DNA of 64,000 nt from Puccinellia tenuiflora (Eukaryota > Streptophyta > Magnoliopsida > Poales > Poaceae). Under the pieces are notes generated by a model. It made no database searches. It was not told the origin of the DNA and worked only from the letters and a program-made list of their open reading frames with translations. The translations under genes and the position numbers were made by a program. The stretch's first letter is position 1. Every line of letters starts with the position of its first letter. Where the stretch lies: NCBI GenBank assembly GCA_012064385.1, contig QRDG01000955.1:248001-312000 (forward strand), written 5' to 3'. This document shows positions 20,345-32,700 of this stretch, piece by piece.

Positions 20345-23300
20345 CGCCCGCACCACACCACCCCTTCTCGCCACTCCACTTCCTCCCCACTCCACCCTCT
20401 CTCGTGCACCGCCTGGAGGGCGGAATCGCTGCCGGAGAGCCGCTGTCGCCCTGCGTCGTCCTCGGAGCTCCGCCACTGCCCGAGGTGGACGACGGTCGAT
20501 TCGTGGCCGTGCTGCCCCTCTCTTTCTCTCTTTTCCCTCCCTAACCCTCTGCCATGCACCACCGCCACCGCACGCTCACGCTCTCGCCGTATCTTGCACA
20601 GGGTCGCCGCCAGGAGCTCGCCGTCGCCGTTCGGTGTCCGTGAAGGCCACACCGCCGTCGCCGACGAACCCGACCGCCCCAGCACCCGCAACTCCGCCCG
20701 TAGCCGTCCACGAGTCTCCGCCGTCGATTCCCGCCGTCGCCGTCGTCACCCGAGCCCCCTAGGTGAGCCAAGCATCCACCCCCGTGCCGCCGGCGCGGTG
20801 GCGCTGCCGATTTGTGGTCGTCACCGTTGCTTTGAATGTGGGCCGTTGGATCTAGATCCAACGGCAAGATACCGGTTCGGCTGTTTCTGAAATTTGCTAA
20901 GTCTGGAATTAACAGAGTTGATTAGCTCACTTTGCAATGAAATTGTGAAAAATCTACTGAGCCAAAATTTACAAACTTTATATGGATAGAAAGATCTAGA
21001 TCCATAGATGCTGATGCATGTCTTGTATGTCCAAAATAATTAGCTTAGCATCCTCAAATAATTGGACAAAGTAGCTATGTCCTATCTGTTTCAGAAAAGT
21101 TTCTGAAACAGATATTTATTTCTGTTTTTAGCTGTTGATATTAATTCACTTAATTTTATTTAGGAGTAATTCTTAGCATAGCATGTTAGTATAGTTAGCA
21201 TACTGTCATGAGCAAGTAGTTTGAACCCTAAATTAAAATCTGGCTAAAAGATTTAAATTGGACAATATAGCTAATCAGTTAGCTCAACACTGCAATAACA
21301 GAACATAGCCTACTTCCCTTGCAAATTACTATTGAACCAGAGGCCTAAAAATGGCAAACTAAAATCTTGTAGCAAATAAAACATGTAATCTTCACAGTGA
21401 TGCAAGACATGATCATTAAGAGTAATTCCCTGATTTAAAATGAAAATGCCAAATGTGCTAATTGATGAATTTAAAATGGGTAGTTTTCTCTGTCAGAAAT
21501 TTGACTAGGACTTTGAAATTCAATATCTTGAGATCTAGGAATCTAAAAATAGCGAATAAAAATGTTCTGAAAAGCTTATGAAATTATCTAACTAACTAAA
21601 GTGGTTTCACCCCATTTAGGTTAATAAATAAATAATGATAATCAAAATGCCACAGAAGGTATAAAACCTAAACTTGTTTGTTTCTGATACTCTACTAATC
21701 CAAATGAGGTCAAACCAATTTTGTTAGCTCACATTTAAGCAATACTAGTCACCCCTAGAAGGATTTAATTTTTGAATACAATTAACTTGAGTTGTAGCAA
21801 AAACAAGAAAATCAACATTCTGGATTAAAACATTTCTACAGGGAGTTTAATAACTCAAATTGATTTGAATCCAATTAGGTTGTCTTCTAGAGATCAGTAG
21901 CTATCTATAGAATTTTAGTTTGTATTTTTATGACCAACAGAACTCAAGTTATGCAATTAAACCTAAAACCCTAGTTTCTGCCATAATTGAGATGCAAATG
22001 AATAATTGTTAATTAAATTAATTTGAAACCAAATTGTGTTATCTTGTGTGTTCAGTAGCTAATTGTGATGTTATGTTGCTTGTGATGTGATGTTTGCTCG
22101 TCTAGTTTAGTGATTGTTTGCTTGTATTGTTTGTTTATCGATTAGACGCGAACGTTGCCGGAGACTACGAGGAAGGAGATTACTTCGAGCAGCAGGAGCC
22201 CGAGCACTTTGTTGAGCAAGGCAAGCTACTTCGCTGAGCTTGCATTTACATACCTCTAATTTAATCACATGCGAGTTCCTAAAGTAGTGGTATTGATTTT
22301 CTGAAAAAAAACCCTTTCACAAAGGATATGAAAACTGCTTTATCACCCTATGAAAAATGTAGAGTAGATACTTAAAATTATAGGATGGGAAAAATATGAT
22401 TTATTCCAAACTCCTTTTTAAAGTACCTAGTTGATGATGAAATGCCGAGTTATCGGTGTTAAAGTGGAGAAGTGATAACGGGAGTTGTTTATGAAAAATG
22501 CACATTGTGTCTTAGTACCATGACGACCAGCCGATAACCTGTGCGACCACATCTACCCAAATATGGGAACGGGCGTAGTCATATAGTTTGCTCGTGTTAG
22601 TACTGGATACCTCATCGACGGAGATGACTCCGTTATGCATGAGGGGATGGTCATGGCGACCTACCCCCTGACCTGGGTCCCGGCAATCTGAAGGATTGAG
22701 GGATTGAAGAGCTTCGCGCCCGCCGGGCAAAACTACGAGTCCTCACATCTAGGTTCCTCGACGGGGATCCTGTACTAGGTGTTGAAGGAATGGTGAAATC
22801 GTAAGGGCAGGGTCCTATACTAGCATGAGCAAAGGAAAGGCTATGGCCGGTGGCTCAACTTCGCATACACCTTGTATGGCGGGACGTGGCAGACACGATG
22901 AGCTACCGGATGGGTGTGGGAAAAGCGTGCTACCTCTGCAGAGGGTAAAAACTATTCGAATAGCCGAGTCCTCGGATATGGACAGTTGGGAGGCTGTACT
23001 AGACTATGTGCAAAGTTTTACAAAAGGAGGTAACTTTAAAGAAACAAAGGTGTGGCTGATGTTTCCCAACTATACCAATTGGAGTGGTATGAGTTGTGGA
23101 GGAAAAGAGACCATGATGAGTCGTGGTCGGGAAAAAGGAGGAGTTTTGGGATAAATAATAAAATTTTGCTTCTCTCTAAAGATAGTAGTAAATCTCTTCT
23201 TACCTTTTTCATCAAGGATATAGAGATAGAGTAATAACTAAAAGTGCTGTAGAGAACAACTTAAAACTGGTGCATACTCAGTAGAGGAGTAGTTTGCGAG

Positions 23301-23402
23301 TACAAATTGTACTCATACTGGTTTCGTCTCTGGCTATTGTCTTAGCCAGATCCCGAGGAAAACTACGCTGAAGCGGAGTATGGAGACTTCTATGCGAACT
23401 AG
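20345..23402 (+). other. Intron-like, phase-compatible coding blocks inside the S2 LTR
   Basis: Downstream of the TATA box a GC-rich open frame ends at a GTGAGC donor near 20761. After about 1.4 kb of AT-rich DNA and ATTAG, a block at 22146-22219 encodes an acidic Tyr-rich stretch (AGDYEEGDYFEQ). It ends at a GC-type donor (AAG|GCAAGC). After TTAGCCAG a block at 23350-23402 encodes PEENYAEAEYGDFYAN and a stop. The phases of both junctions agree. The first block has no ATG in this frame after the predicted start, so translation is doubtful; it may be a relic or a spliced leader. Confidence 0.35.
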
Positions 23403-24651
23403 GGATCTTCGTGAGTCAACTGCCTGTCGGTCGTCGCTAGGACGCGTTGGACTTCTACTACGTAGCTTCCGCTGAATGCTTTTGATTTGGCCCTTGAAGG
23501 CACCTATGTAAGACTTGGTCTAAGTGACCTACTATGTAAGACTTTAATGCGGTACTGAAATGGATGTAAACTTTGGTATCCAATTCGGATTATGGGCAAC
23601 GACAGACTGATCTTGGGATCGTTGTGTGAACCATAATCGGGTATTTCGGACAGCTAGTCCGGGGTCCCCACAGACCCCTCCGTGGATCAAGGGTTGCTCG
23701 GCATCGTCGAGTTCGAGCTCGGCTCACCATGGCCGTGCTGGCCGAGCCGGGCAAGCACGAGCACGACGCGACCGTGGCCTCCCTCCTCCGTCCGCAGCCT
23801 TCCTCGAGTGCGGTGGAGCACGGTGGCCCTCTCCCATCCCTCGCCGTGGCCCCTGGCCCGCCCTTCGCCGACGCCGTTGCCTTCCGGGTGCCGCCATGCC
23901 GCACCGCGGCATTCGTGGGCGCCGCACACGGAGGCCATCCCCGGCCACGCCCTGCGAGACCCTAGCCGGGGTGGGGCACGTCGACCGCGCCGACATCCTC
24001 GGCCCCTCCTGTCCCCGGCGTCATCCCCGGCCTGCCGTCACGGACGGCCGGCAGTCCCCCGCCTCCCCCGTGCAGCTCCCGTCGCGAGCTAGGAGGAACC
24101 ATCGATTGATTGGTTAGCTGGAAGCATATTTCCAACTTTACACTTTCTCCAGGCAAAAACGTACTTTGCTAAAAGGCGCAACCAGCCCAGCCCACTCAGA
24201 AGCAGCCCGGTCTGTTTTTTTTTCCCGAGTGAGCGGCAAATAGCAATCCGTCGCCGAGCTATAACTTTTGATCCGTAGCTCCGTTTGAGGTGATTCAAAT
24301 TTGTAAATTCTTAGTTTTAAGAGATCTATCCAAAGGTATAGGTTTTATATTTTTGTAAGATGTTTGTATGCTCAGCCACCGCGTATGCATGTATAGGTGT
24401 ATTCCGTAGTACCGGCAAACCGAGACCCTAACCCGCGACGTGTCCGTGACCTCCAAGCCAAATGGCGTCGATCTTCGAAGGCAAGCTAACCACTTGCTAT
24501 GAACACTCAAGCGGTGCTGTTTGTTGCATATTAGCGTGGTATTTTATGTTATGGCTATTCGGTGCTGATGTTGGTTCCTGTGATTTCGTGTGTATACTTG
24601 CATGCCATGGTTATTTCGAGCTTAGATAGCAACGCCCTGTTTCATTTCAAG

Positions 24652-24659
24652 TATAAATA
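24652..24659 (+). promoter_or_regulatory. Possible TATA box in the 5' LTR of L
   Basis: TATAAATA is conserved in copy B at 32027-32034. The position is plausible for an LTR core promoter but other AT-rich sites exist, so this is only a candidate. Confidence 0.3.
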
Positions 24660-25077
24660 GTGATGCCATGTTTCACTCATCATCCATGTGTGTATTAGAA
24701 TGACGTGTGAATAATTTGTGCGCCTCGCACTTGCGTGGCTTTGTCGAACCATCTAACTAGATAACTGTAAAACATGCGTTCCCATGATTGTTTGCTTTTT
24801 CTCCTCCGCCGAGGTGAGGAGCGGACGAATCTCGTCTTATGATCCTCGGAGTTGGGGCATTTGCCAAAGAGTTATTTGCTTCTTCTCCCTCCGTCAAACT
24901 TGGCTGGCGTATGCCCGCTTTGACTGCGATGATTGGGACGCTGGCTTTTCATTTGGGTCTTTTTGCCAAGATTGCTGACACCACGTCAAGTTAATCCTCG
25001 AGTGGAATGGATGCTTTCTTTCATATGATTGCATTTCGGTTCATTTTGGAGACTACATGCCCACTAACTTTTGTAAT

Positions 25078-25345
25078 CGACCTGTGGCTGTCACTGGCCG
25101 GAAGTATCTCCGCCATCGCCCGGTTGACGCTAACCAATTGTGCTACCTTGTTTTATTCACTCAACCTGTGGCTGCTACTGGCCGGAGGCATCTCTGTCCT
25201 CGCCCGGTTGATTTTGTTATTTTATTTTACTCAACCTGTGGCTATCACTGCTCGGAGGAATCTCCACCATCGCCCGGTTGAATTGTTCCTTTATTTTTCT
25301 TTATCAGCCTGAGGTGGCATCACGTCGCCCGGTTGACTTTACTTT
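25078..25345 (+). repeat. Tandem repeat of about four 70-84-bp units in the L LTR
   Basis: Units start at 25078, 25162, 25232 and about 25304. Each begins CAACCTGTGGCT or close to it and contains a conserved CGCCCGGTTGA core. The same array is in copy B at about 32454-32712. Units differ by point changes and by AT-rich tails of varying length. Confidence 0.7.
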
Positions 25346-26344
25346 ACCTTACTGAACAGCTATGTGATTATTTTATGCTCATGTATATCTTGTGGACTAA
25401 CGTCTGTTGCTGTCTTGTGGTTGGAATTGTTGTTGAAAGAAACTGGATTTAATGAACCATCCCTCCAAACTTCGATAGGGTCAGTCCATAGTGCCACTAA
25501 TCTGAACATCGAAAGCACTACCCCTGTCGCCCAAATGGGAGAGCCATAGCCTATGTAACCTATCAAGCCTCCTTTGATGCTACCTACTTGGCAAGTCTAG
25601 TCGGTTACTACATAGTTGTGGTCGGGGCTAGTCTTGTGAAGGTTCCGGAGCTAGGCGTCGCTCATGAGTTGGGGACGTGCCGGATTCACTTCGTCATAAG
25701 ACATAGAGTTATGTCGGTAGCTATATAGGGAGTGTGTTGGTAGCGTGAACGGTTATGTAAGTGTATCTTGCTGAGTTTGACTTAAGGATGGTATCCTAAA
25801 GTGCCGGCTGAGTAAGGTGCATTTAGATGGGTGGTAACTGCAAGCTCTCGAGAGTGTGTCATCTAGCATCTAGCCTTGTTCCTAGGTCATGGAACTGTTC
25901 AGTGTCGGTCACACTATTGTCCTTTGTCGAGTCCGGAGGTTAAACTTAAGTTCGGTTTGAAAGAAAAATGAACAACCTGATTTCACTAAATGAACCAATA
26001 AGATGATGCAGGGAATGTTACTTCTGTTGTGGGTGGTTATCCATGTTGAGGGATGGCGGTGTGATCGTTGGGGGGCCTAGAGTTAGGTCTGAGCCAACAT
26101 CGTCCGTGCATGCCCCTAGTGAAAAGATGAGGCCAGTGGGCCTAGCAGTGGAAAGATGTGATAAGGCCGTTGCGCCTAGTTATGACAGGTTTGTTATAAT
26201 ACTTATTACCAACGGGTACATCCGTTATTCCTCATAGGTAAGTTCTCTTGTCTGATCGCCGGTGCACGATCCAACCCCACCTGGCTTGGAATTTGTACTG
26301 GTGATACCCCGTTATTTGCTTATGCCATGATTTGTTGTGCCGCC

Positions 26345-27398
26345 TGTCGGCACAGTGGAAACCAGGGTACCACGGGCAGGCCTGCCAGGGCCCACCAGAT
26401 TCTTCAGAAGATTTCGCTAAGGACCAGGCTCTCCAAGCCTGGCGAGCCTCGCGAGGGTTTTTCCCTCGCGAGGGACCTCTCCTCCTCACCAAGGGTTTTT
26501 CCCTCGGCGAGGGACCTCTCCTCGAGAGGGCATCCCGGATGCCATCTGCAAATTCTGCTAAGGACCAAGCGGAAGGCCTCGCCGAGGGTTTCCTCCCTCG
26601 GCGAGGGTTCTTTCCTCGCGAAGCCAACTCTGCCTCCGCTGCAGAGCGCACATGGGCTCTGCGCCCATGTGCAGAGTGACGCGCGTGTCTGCGCGCGGTG
26701 ACGACGACGCCGCAGTTGCCGTTTCCATGTATAAAGTGGTAAACAAAGCAGCACCAAGCAAAGCGGACAACGAGTATTGCCACTTTGGTGATAAGGGAAC
26801 CGTCTGCAGCTACGCTCCAAGGGCAACGTCACCGTGGGTCACATCCCACCTCAGCCAGTGTCAGCCCACCGTCCGGCTGGCCGGTGGCTTTTCCAGCTTT
26901 GGTGACGCCGCTCCCTGCCATGGACCGCGTCCATGGACTCTACCTTTATCGTGCACCCTGCCTCCTCCTTCGTCGCCATGTGGTAACCCTTCCCGCCCAA
27001 ATGTTTGGGCGGAAGAGGTCCAGGACGCCTATAAAAGGAGGGGGAGCACGCCCGGGCAAAGGGTTCGCATTCTGGTTCGACGGCTAGGGTTCACTCTTTG
27101 GTTCCCAAGCTCTAGATCTAGGGTTAGCCATTGTAGCCACCTCGAGCTCGCCAAGCTCGCCCTGTACTGAAACCTCTCCAAGCAAGAGCAATACACCAGA
27201 AGCAGGACGTAGGGGTTTTACCTCATCTAGAGGGCCCTGAACCTGGGTAATACCATGTGTTCATCTCTGCAGTGTCACCCCACAGCGAGTCCGACGAGCA
27301 CCGTCGCCGTGGCAAGTTGAGGGTTGTTTGATTCCGCATTCAACCCCTTACTCGATCCTTCGTGAGACACACCCAGTTCCTGGGACAGCTCTCCGACA
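26345..27398 (+). mobile_element. S1: solo LTR of the T1/T2 family, 1054 bp
   Basis: It has the same ends as the T1 LTR (TGTCGGCACAG to CTCCGACA) and a TATAAAAG at 27030. It is flanked by CCGCC at 26340-26344 and 27399-27403. Copy B of L shows the empty site near 33712. It has diverged clearly from the T1 LTRs, so it comes from another member of the family and was left by LTR-LTR recombination. Confidence 0.92.
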
Positions 27399-27905
27399 CC
27401 GCCTTGTTGCTATCTACTTGGACTGCTTTAAGTAAACACTTGTCATGCTTAGATTATTTTCTGTCACTAGCTATTTGTTGCCTGATTGCTTGACTGTTCA
27501 TGTCTTGTGGTTATTTTCTTGCGAGTACGTCATTGTACTCAGACTGGCTTTTCATATGGCCAGACGTTGAGAGGATTCATCTTCTACCCTAGCAAAGATA
27601 TGGAGCAAAAGCGTGCTAGGATCAGTAGCCCAGCCAGATGCCTGTGGAATGGAGTCCCTCCAAGCCGTTGCTGTATCTATGTCTTCTACTGCCAGTTAAA
27701 CTCTGTCCCGTGCCATACATGGCCTTGATAATTTTTCAGGCCTTTATGGCCATGTAAAACCATTTGTAGCTATTTGGGCCTGATGATTGTGTAATGATAT
27801 TTCTGCTATATTGCATTGTCGTAACGTGGGTCCGGATATCCTGGGCTGGCGCACGGGGCGACCGCCTCTCTGGCGATATGTGTCAGAGGGGGGTGCCACA
27901 GAGCA

Positions 27906-27917
27906 TGGTATCAGAGC
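27906..27917 (+). other. Primer binding site of L
   Basis: TGGTATCAGAGC lies five bases after the LTR end. It is the classic plant PBS complementary to the 3' end of initiator tRNA-Met. Confidence 0.85.
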
Positions 27918-28249
27918 ACCAGGCTGGCTGTAGACTACCCTAGCATGGAGAGCCCCGCCTTACTTTTGCCCGACAACGACCCGATGGATTTAACCCGTAT
28001 CCGCCTAACCGGCATGGCTCGTGTCGGTCAACAGTATGGTGCAGTAAAACTTGTCCCAAGCCTACCCCACCAGACTTGACGGTTTCTTCCTTGAGAAGGA
28101 ATCGACACTACCCATTAGTATGAAACCCAAGTCCTAGCTACCTATAAAATCCCACCCTCTATCCATTGCAAACCAACTCTCTTGAAGCAGATCCCGCTTA
28201 GGAATCGTGCGCTCTCCTCTCTCCCAAGTACACTAGCTTGAGTTTTTAA

Positions 28250-29040
28250 ATGGCACCGACCCTTATTTTCCAGACCACCGCTGAGTTTCGCCCCGGTTTT
28301 CCACCTCTGTTATGGGAAGCTACTCGCGATATTATTGGTTGTGTTTCTTGCCCGGTGTACCATGTATATCGGTCTAACCTCTCTTCCTGCGTGAGCGAGT
28401 ATCATGCCGATGTGTATGTCGGCACAAGTCCCTTAGGAGCGCGACGCCATATGTGAGTCAAATCCACTTTGTGGATTCCCCTGAGATGGCGCTCCAAGTT
28501 GCAGCTTGGAAATGTCTCGCTCGTCTGCGGTACTCTGAAGCCGTGATGGAACCTCCTGCGTCTCGGTTTTTCCCGCCAAGATCCCTGGCAAGCCCCAGCC
28601 ATCCCATGGTAAGCATCGAAGTGATGCTCAACTCAACCTTATCACATCTCGTAGCCTACACCACCACCTTGGAGAGCATCCTTGTCTACCAATTGGAAGA
28701 ATGCCATTCCAATAGGCAAGCCCTTGCCCAAGTCCCGCAGCCCGCTAACCACAACCCAGCTCCGCAAGGACCAGTAACAATTAAACTCCAGAGGCCACCA
28801 CCATCAATGGAAGCTCTGAAGTTTGGACTCGATACATTTCATCCAGGACCAGCCGCAACCCACGACCTCCAACCCCTTCGTAGCTTTGGCGTTGTGCCAG
28901 AAAGCATCTCTAAGACTCTAGCCGTGGTGGCGAGGAGCCTGGTGGATACCAAGCTTTGCTTAGGACCAAAACCGCAAGACCCAGAAGGCAACAAAGTGGA
29001 TGAATCCCAGACCAAGTCCCCACCAAGTGAGGAGTCCTAA
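28250..29040 (+). pseudogene. Single ORF of element L, unknown function, one frameshift
   Basis: It starts MAPTLIFQTTAEFRPGF at 28250. The frame continues through CPVYHVYRSNLSSCVSEYHA and VYVGTSPLGARRHM, then shifts once near 28450 and goes on (DSPEMALQVAAWKCLARLRY) to a stop at 29038-29040. The product would be about 260 residues with a Pro/Gln-rich C-terminal half and no membrane segment. It shows no gag, protease or RT motif. The front half resembles a protein type I recall from other Triticeae retroelements (VYMG..PLG.RRHM, then PEMA..EAAW.AL..LR), but I cannot name a domain. It is the only coding region between the LTRs of L. Confidence 0.55.
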
Positions 29041-29785
29041 GTTGGTAGGTGAGAGTTTGTGAGGTTGTTGTTCTTCTATGTTTGCTTGTATCGCATGTTA
29101 GCTTGGCAGCTATGGGACTTGTTATTTCAACTCCGTGTGAAAACTTGATGTTTGTTCGCTTCTTAACTACTTGGTTGACGTGCGTCAAAACACCATGCCC
29201 TCCCTTCCTTTTAAATTTTTTTTAACAAATGACAGAACACCTAAAACAGGACGTGTATGTGAACCAAGACACATATGCCCACCTGTAAAATTAACACAAC
29301 AGTTGAATGGGATATTATTTTCTAGTAGGAAAAATATTTTGGTGTGGTGCACGACTTTAACCATTAAGTGGTTATATTTGTGGATACACTGTACCCATGG
29401 TTCCCCGCTCACTTGATGACTCATGTGTAGATCTTGTTTGATTTGCCATGCTTGTGTTTGGTTGAACTAAAAACCTTAGTATTTTTTTTTACAATAGTGG
29501 CACATCCTATGTTGATTGATTGCGTGAGCCCCTGCCATGCCATCCTTAGAATGCATGAGTGTGATGAAATATCATTCTTTGATAAAATTTTGTTTTAGTA
29601 AAATATCCTGCTGAGTGTTGATCCTTCTAGTGCTAAACTTTAGTTTTTTTGTAGAAAAGGTTTTGCAAAAAGTTTTTCAAATATAGGGGTATAATTAAAC
29701 CATACAAGAAATATCTCGTATAACTCCGGTAATCTCCGTAAGTCTTCGAATCTCGGGACGAGATTCTTTTTAAGGGGGGCTGGTT
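29041..29785 (+). other. 3' internal region and polypurine tract of L
   Basis: AT-rich non-coding DNA follows the ORF. It ends in CTCGGGACGAGATTCTTTTT and the polypurine tract AAGGGGGGCTGGTT (29772-29785) directly before the 3' LTR. This end sequence is common in plant Gypsy elements. I see no gene. Confidence 0.75.
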
Positions 29786-32700
29786 TGTCACATCCCGAAA
29801 AAAAATCGTCCCTAATGTTAGTAATATTTTCTCGCGCCTGAAAAACTTTTCCTATTTTCAAAATGTTTTCTTTGAACATGTTGGTCATTGACTTGACTTT
29901 GGTTTAGCTCTCTTAGAAATTTCCCAGCAATTTCCCGATCTTTGTCGACCCTCACCATAACTTCATACCATTGTTTTGCCGGTCGAACCTTGATTCCATT
30001 TGGAAATTCTAAAACCCCTCCCATCTATCCCACCAAAAGCCACCACCCCAATTATAGCTTGAAATAAATTCTACCAAACTACCATATGGTTCCCTCATAC
30101 AGATGCATCCGTCCCATGCAAAAATATTCCATAGTCCCATGCAATATTTCCAAGTTTGTTCATATTTCCTATTATGCCATTTTCAGTCCAAAAATTATTT
30201 GGACACCTTCCACTCATCCAAAAATTCTGAAATTTTGGTAAGGTGCATGATTTAACCTCCTGAATATTTCACTCCATTGGCCCAACCTCATTTGAGCAAT
30301 ATCCACAATATTAGGCCAATATCGATTGAGTAAGTGCACTTGGCATTCCCATGCCATTAGGGCACTTTTGGACACCAAATTATTTGCCCAACTTCCCTGG
30401 GTCCAACTAAGCTCGAAATCCACAGACATGCTATGTACATCTATTCTAGCCTACTGTGAATTTTGTGGATTTTTCTGAGTTGAGGAACACCTCTGTCATT
30501 TCATCGAGCACCTGATGTGCATTAGGTTTTCTGAAAATCTTGTGTTACGAAGTTTGGAGCTCGTGAGTGATTCTTGTTTTGTTGTGTTGCTCTCATTGTT
30601 ACGAACCCAGTGGTGTGACCTCGTTTTCCTTTTCGTGCCCGAGTCACCGGAAACGCGACGATGTCGCTCGCGTCGCGCTCTGGACGTCCCGGACGCACGA
30701 TTAGGCGTGACCTAAACCTGCTGAACCCTAAACCTTGCCTAATACCCCGCACAGTAACTTCTCTGTGCAGTACTGTTCGTCCAGCTCTGCATTCTTATCC
30801 AGCCCCATTCTTATCCTCTCTCCCTCACCTCCATGGCCATGGACACGTGTGTGGCCACCCCTCCTCGCCCCTGCCTACAAAAGCACTCCCGAGCCCTCTC
30901 GCACGAGCAGCACCTCATTCTCCCCCTCCTGGACCTCTTGGCATGTTTAGTTGGACAATGGTGGAGCCCTGCTCCAACTATGGTTGAAATCGCCACTGAG
31001 TCGAACCTCGGTCGTGGTGAGCTCGAACCCGCGCCGTTCTCCGGTTAAGCCTGCATAGAGCCTCCTGCTATCCTCCTCTTACTCCCAGACCCCTCCGTGG
31101 ATCAAGGGTTGCTCGGCATCGTCGAGTTCAAGCTCGGCTCGCCATGGCCATGCTGGCCGAGCTAGGCAAGCACGAGCACGACACGACCGTGGCCTCCCTC
31201 CTCCGTCCGCAGCCTTCCTCGGGCGCGGTGGAGCATGGTGGCCCTCTCCCATCCCTCGCCGCGGCCCCTGGCCCGCCCTTCGCCAACGCCGTCGCCTTCC
31301 GGGTGCCGCCATGCCGCACCGCGGCGGTCGCGGGCGCCGCACGCGGAGGACATCCCCGGCCACGCCCCGCGAGACCGCAGCCGGGGGCACGTCAACCGCG
31401 CCAACATCCTCGGCCCCCCTGTCGCCGGCAGTCCCCCGCTTCCCCCGTGCAGCTCCCGTCGCGAGCTAGGAGGAACCATCGATTGATTGGTTAGCTGGAA
31501 GCGTATTTCCAACTTTACGCTTTCTCCAGGCAAAAACGTACTTTGCTAAAAGGCGCAACCAGCCCAGACCAGTCAGAAGCAGCCCGGTCTGTTTTTTTTT
31601 CTGAGTGAGCGGCAAATAGCAATCCGTCGCCGAGGTATAACTTTTGATCCGTAGCTCCGTTTGAGGTGATTCAAATTTGTAAATTCTTAGTTTTAAGAGA
31701 TATATCCAAAGGTATAGGTTTTATATTTTTGTAAGATGTTTGTATGCTCAGCACCTGCGTATCATGTATAGGTGTATTCCGCGGTACCGGCAAACCGAGA
31801 CCCTAACCCGCGACGTGTCCGTGACCTCCAAGCCAAATGGCGTTGATCTTCGAAGGCAAGCTAACCACTTGCTATGAACACTCAAGCAGTGCTGTTTGTT
31901 GCATATTAGCATGGCATTTTATGTTATGGCTATTCGATGCTGATGTTGGTTCCTGTGATTTTATGTGTATACTTGCATGCCATGGTTATTTCGAGCTTAG
32001 ATAGCAACGCCCTGTTTCATTTCAAGTATAAATAGTGATGCCATGTTTCACTCATCATACATGTGTGTATTAGAATGACATGTGAATAATTTGTGCGCCT
32101 CGCACTTGCGTGGCTTTGTCGAACAATCTAACTAGATAACTATAAAACATGCATTCCCATGATTGTTTGCTTCTTCTCCTTCGCCGAGGTGAGGAGAGGA
32201 CGAGTGTCGTCTTATGATCCTCGGAGTTGGGGCATTTGCCAAAGAGTTATTTGCTTCTTCTCCCTCCGTCAAACTTGGCTGGCGTATGCCCGCTTTGACT
32301 GCGACGCTTGGGACACTGGCTTTTCATTTGGGTCTTTTTGCCAAGATTGCTGACACCACGTCGAGTTAATCCTCGAGTGGAATGGATGCTCTTTCTTATG
32401 ATTGCTTTTCGGTTCATTTTGGAGACTACATGCCCACTAACTTTTGTAATCGACCTGTGGCTGTCACTGGCCGGAAGTATCTCCGCCATCTCCCGGTTGA
32501 CGCTAACCAATTGTGCTACCTTGTTGTATTCACTCAACCTGTGGCTGCTACTGGCCGGAGGCATTTCCGTCCTCGCCCGGTTGATTTTGTTATTTTATTT
32601 TACTCAACCTGTGGCTGTCACTGCTCGGAGGAATCTCCACCATCGTCCGGTTGAATTGTTCCTTTATTTTTCTTTATCAGCCTGAGGTGGCATCACGTCG

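Larger units (their letters stand above)
19282..23672 (+). mobile_element. S2: solo LTR, 4391 bp
   Basis: It begins TGTAACATCCCAG and ends GGGGTCCCCACA, and is flanked by GACCC at 19277-19281 and 23673-23677. The empty site in LTR copy B of L (about 31085-31095) has a single GACCC, so this is a clean insertion. No PBS, gag or second LTR is present, so it is a solo LTR left by LTR-LTR recombination. It has a GC-rich front half with a TATA box and an AT-rich rear. Its downstream third resembles L's LTR in layout (GCGAGTAC...TTGTACTCA...CTGG...CCAG), which suggests related families with oversized LTRs. I could not assign a named family. Confidence 0.88.
8316..27900 (+). repeat. 5' LTR of L, in four pieces
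   Basis: The pieces are 8316-9430, 18963-19281, 23678-26344 and 27404-27900, split by T1, S2 and S1. Continuity is proved by copy B at 29786-34112, which runs through all three junctions uninterrupted (for example GTGCAGTACTGTTCGTCC near 30766, and GACCCCTCCGTGGATC near 31088). It starts TGTCACATCCC and ends TGCCACA. The five bases before it, TGGCG (8311-8315), are the presumed left target duplication within G1's RNase H. Compared with B, substitutions are scattered at a few percent. Confidence 0.85.

Noticed and set aside
19704..20890. Overlapping ORFs in the GC-rich front of S2 as separate genes
   Set aside because: They straddle the LTR promoter, are low in complexity and have no domain.
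19282..23672. Calling S2 a Sukkula LTR because Sukkula is a Triticeae LARD with LTRs of about 4.5 kb
   Set aside because: Only the size agrees. I did not see landmark sequences that I associate with Sukkula, so the family is left open.
23590..24156. ORFs in both strands of L's LTR (repeated at 31079-31533)
   Set aside because: GC-rich LTR DNA that is open by composition; the two copies differ by frame-changing indels.
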